A DNA stretch of 64,000 nucleotides from Cupriavidus neocaledonicus. GTDB lineage: Bacteria; Pseudomonadota; Gammaproteobacteria; Burkholderiales; Burkholderiaceae. A program made the translations under genes and the position numbers. The notes beneath the pieces were generated by a model, which was given only the letters and a program-made list of their open reading frames with translations, had not been told where the DNA came from and ran no database searches. How positions within the stretch are numbered: the stretch's first letter is position 1; every line of letters starts with the position of its first letter. This document shows, piece by piece, positions 61,933 to 64,000 of this stretch. The stretch spans positions 163,435-227,434 of the forward strand of contig NZ_AQUR01000105.1 in assembly GCF_000372525.1 (NCBI RefSeq), in the 5' to 3' direction.

Positions 61933-64000
61933 TGAACGTGCACGACCTGCCTTCCGTGCCCGGCGGCGGCGACGCCGCGCCGCCGCCAGCCGGTCCGGCA
62001 CCGCGGCAGCGCCGGCGGCTGTGGCGCGCGCTGGGCTGGCTGGCCGGCATCCTGCTGTTGCTGGTGGTGGTGCTGGCGGCCGCCGGCGTGGCGGCGCTGC
62101 GCACCGAAACCGGCACGCGCCACCTGTGGACGCTGGCCACGCGGCTGTCGGCCGGCATGCTCAGCGGCCAGCTCGAAGGCGGCACCGTGGCGCACGGCCT
62201 GCGTTTGCGCGACGTGGTGTTCGCCAGCGGCCAGACGCGCGTCACGGTCGACCGCGTCGACGGCAGCTGGAACCTGAACTGGCAGCCACGGCGGCTGCAT
62301 GTGCAGTGGCTGCGCATTGGCAAGGCCGAAGTGCGGCTCGGGCCGTCCGAGCCCAGCACGGAACCGATGCGCAAACCCGCTTCGCTCGAATTGCCGCTGG
62401 CCATCGATGTCGATGCGCTGACGCTCGAGCGCCTGGCGCTGGTGCAGGGCCCGGCGCCCACGGCCGAGCCGATGGTGTTCGGCAACCTGGCCGGCGCGCT
62501 GCACAGCGACGGCCAGCGCCACCGCGTCAGCATCGACAAGCTGGAAACGCCCTACGGCAAGCTGGCCGCCAACGCGCAGCTGGGCGCCGCCGCGCCGTTC
62601 GCGCTCAGCGCCGAAGCCTTGCTGGAAAGCAGCTGGCAGGACGAGGCTTTCGCTGTCAATGCCACCGCCAACGGCAATCTCGACGCCTTGCGCGCCGAGG
62701 TGCAGGCCAGCGGCGAGCGCATCCACCTGCGTGCCGGCGCGGACCTGACGCCGTTCGGCAAGGTCCCGTTCACGCACCTGCTGGTCGACGGCGACCGCAT
62801 CAACCCGCGCCTGTTCAGCCCGTCGGCGCCGCAGGCCAACCTGACCGTGCATGCCGAGCTGCGGCCGGTGGACGGCGCGGGGGCGGCGGCGCCCCCGGCG
62901 GCCTCCGCGCCGTCCGCGGCATCGGCGCCCGCCTCCGCGCCGGCCGCGGTGCCCGTGCCGGCGCCGCTGGCGGTCGCCGGCGAGATCGAGATCCGCAACC
63001 TGGAAGCCGGCCCGCTCGACCGGCAGCGGCTGCCGGTGCATTCGGTGCGCGCCCGGGTCGAGCTGAGCGAGGCCGCGCAGACGGTGTCGGACCTGCGCGT
63101 GGCGCTGGCGGGCAAGGCCGAGATCGCCGGCAGCGGTTCGCTGCGCGGCGGCCGCGGCGGCTTCGACCTGGACGTGCGCAGGCTGGACCCGGCGGCGCTG
63201 CATGGCTCGCTGACCAGCGCCAGCCTGTCGGGCCCGGTGGTGGTCCGCATGGAGCCGGGCCGCCAGAGCGTGGCGCTGGATCTGGCGGGCGCCCAGCTCA
63301 AGATATTTGCCGACGCCAGCATGGATGCCGACACCGTGACCCTGGCCGCGCTGCGCGCGGTGGTCGGCACCGGGCTGCTGACTGCAGAAGGCAAGCTGGG
63401 GCTGAAGGACAAGCAGCCGTACAGCTTCAAGGGCAGGCTGTCGGCGTTCGATCCGTCGCGCCTGGCCAGGGTGGCCGCGGGCCGGATCAACGCGGATTTC
63501 ACCGCGACCGGCGAGCTCGCGCCGCAACTGGGCGTGGCGCTGGACTTCGCCGTGCATGAAAGCGAATACGCGGGCCTGCCGATGACCGGCGGCGGCAAGC
63601 TGCGCCTGGCGGGCGAGCGGTTGCTGCCGAGCGAGGCCGCGCTCAGCATGGCCGGCAACCAGGCCAGCCTGCGCGGCAGCTTCGGCGCGCGCGGCGACGC
63701 GCTGAAACTCGCGGTCGATGCGCCGCAACTGGAGCGCCTGAAGTTCGGCGTGGCCGGCAAGCTCAAGCTCGATGCCACCATCACCGGCACGCTGAAGAAG
63801 CCCGAGGTGGTGGCCGACTACAACGCGCAAACGCTGGAAGTGGGCCCGCACAAGGTGGCCAGCGCCAGCGGCCGCGCCGAGATCCGCGGCGGGCTGGACG
63901 GCCCGCTGTCGGTGCAGCTGGCCGCGCGCGGCTACCGTGGCCCGCACGCCAGCCTGGCCACGCTCGATGCAACCCTGAACGGCACCCAGGCCAACCACGG
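61932..64000 (+). CDS. tamB: Translocation and assembly module subunit TamB (3' end outside window)
   Basis: The frame opens at ATG 61932 (TGATG with tamA) and is still open at the window end, giving about 690 residues. A cytoplasmic Pro-rich start and one signal-anchor helix (LGWLAGILLLLVVVLAAAGV, residues about 36-55) precede the long repetitive beta-groove region of AsmA/TamB proteins that spans the periplasm. An Ala/Pro/Ser-rich low-complexity insert lies at about 62878-62967. The conserved DUF490 C terminus lies beyond the window. Confidence 0.9.
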   Translation, partial: MNVHDLPSVPGGGDAAPPPAGPAPRQRRRLWRALGWLAGILLLLVVVLAAAGVAALRTETGTRHLWTLATRLSAGMLSGQLEGGTVAHGLRLRDVVFASGQTRVTVDRVDGSWNLNWQPRRLHVQWLRIGKAEVRLGPSEPSTEPMRKPASLELPLAIDVDALTLERLALVQGPAPTAEPMVFGNLAGALHSDGQRHRVSIDKLETPYGKLAANAQLGAAAPFALSAEALLESSWQDEAFAVNATANGNLDALRAEVQASGERIHLRAGADLTPFGKVPFTHLLVDGDRINPRLFSPSAPQANLTVHAELRPVDGAGAAAPPAASAPSAASAPASAPAAVPVPAPLAVAGEIEIRNLEAGPLDRQRLPVHSVRARVELSEAAQTVSDLRVALAGKAEIAGSGSLRGGRGGFDLDVRRLDPAALHGSLTSASLSGPVVVRMEPGRQSVALDLAGAQLKIFADASMDADTVTLAALRAVVGTGLLTAEGKLGLKDKQPYSFKGRLSAFDPSRLARVAAGRINADFTATGELAPQLGVALDFAVHESEYAGLPMTGGGKLRLAGERLLPSEAALSMAGNQASLRGSFGARGDALKLAVDAPQLERLKFGVAGKLKLDATITGTLKKPEVVADYNAQTLEVGPHKVASASGRAEIRGGLDGPLSVQLAARGYRGPHASLATLDATLNGTQANH

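Noticed and set aside
61868..63559. A 563-codon plus-strand frame in the tamB region
   Set aside because: It is out of frame with tamB, which is open from ATG 61932 to the window end with an anchor helix; this frame is Arg/Gly-rich shadow.
60079..63998. Two long minus-strand frames opposite tamA and tamB
   Set aside because: Both genes on the plus strand show signal/anchor and domain structure; the antisense frames do not.

Overview
This 64 kb window is core chromosome of a GC-rich betaproteobacterium of the order Burkholderiales, most likely Cupriavidus or a close Ralstonia-type relative. The evidence is the high GC content, the order divergent cysB / TauE-cysI-DUF934-cysH-cysD-cysN-cobA, the Burkholderiales-specific families DUF2486 and DUF3460, a Bug-type (TctC) binding protein and lptFG facing pepA-holC. 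Coding density is high and many genes are joined by ATGA start/stop overlaps. I see no insertion sequence, prophage, CRISPR array or rRNA. The genus is an inference from gene content.

Layout. 1-4733: histidine utilisation (end of hutU, then hutD, hutI, hutF, hutG), the formimidoylglutamate deiminase / N-formylglutamate route. 4744-8194 (minus): aspT and asD, an aspartate:alanine exchanger with an aspartate 4-decarboxylase. 8621-10103: an M48 lipoprotein protease, a broken BrnT-like toxin gene and tRNA-Leu(CAA). 10269-14535: an esterase, a 3-hydroxyisobutyrate-dehydrogenase-like enzyme, a branched-chain-type ABC binding protein and a methyltransferase. 14623-23108: assimilatory sulfate reduction with its regulator CysB and the siroheme methyltransferase. 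23118-28534: CbiX chelatase, LptG and LptF, then PepA, HolC and a DUF2486 protein. 28757-33684: IlvD, Lgt, an M48 protease and a DUF898 membrane protein.

33685-34448 is the only long intergenic stretch with clear regulatory structure. It holds phased TGTTACA/TGTAACA repeats, an IHF consensus and a -24/-12 (sigma-54) promoter in the right order and spacing, with no recognisable gene immediately downstream. Next comes a malonate-use operon (34449-40299): a GntR/FCD regulator with a palindromic operator on its own promoter, malonyl-CoA decarboxylase, a Bug binding protein, an enoyl-CoA hydratase-like protein and malonyl-CoA synthetase.

40402-43812 (minus) carries a SIMPL-domain protein, a second TauE/SafE permease, an EVE-domain protein, 6S RNA, zapA and a coiled-coil partner gene. 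44040-56423 is cobalamin uptake and late-stage assembly: a cobalamin riboswitch, btuB, btuCD, cobO, cobT, cobS, cobC, btuF, threonine-phosphate decarboxylase, cbiB, cobU and cobQ. Corrin-ring genes are absent, which fits salvage of incomplete corrinoids. 56572-64000 holds a PepSY membrane protein, panC, scpA, a DUF3460 gene, tamA and the start of tamB, which runs off the window.

The two most unusual local features are the sigma-54-type regulatory region at 33898-34020 and a hairpin-rich 114-base insertion at the 3' end of cysH. The insertion re-encodes the catalytic KECGLHE motif, then stops, and leaves a copy of the same tail in frame 114 bases downstream.
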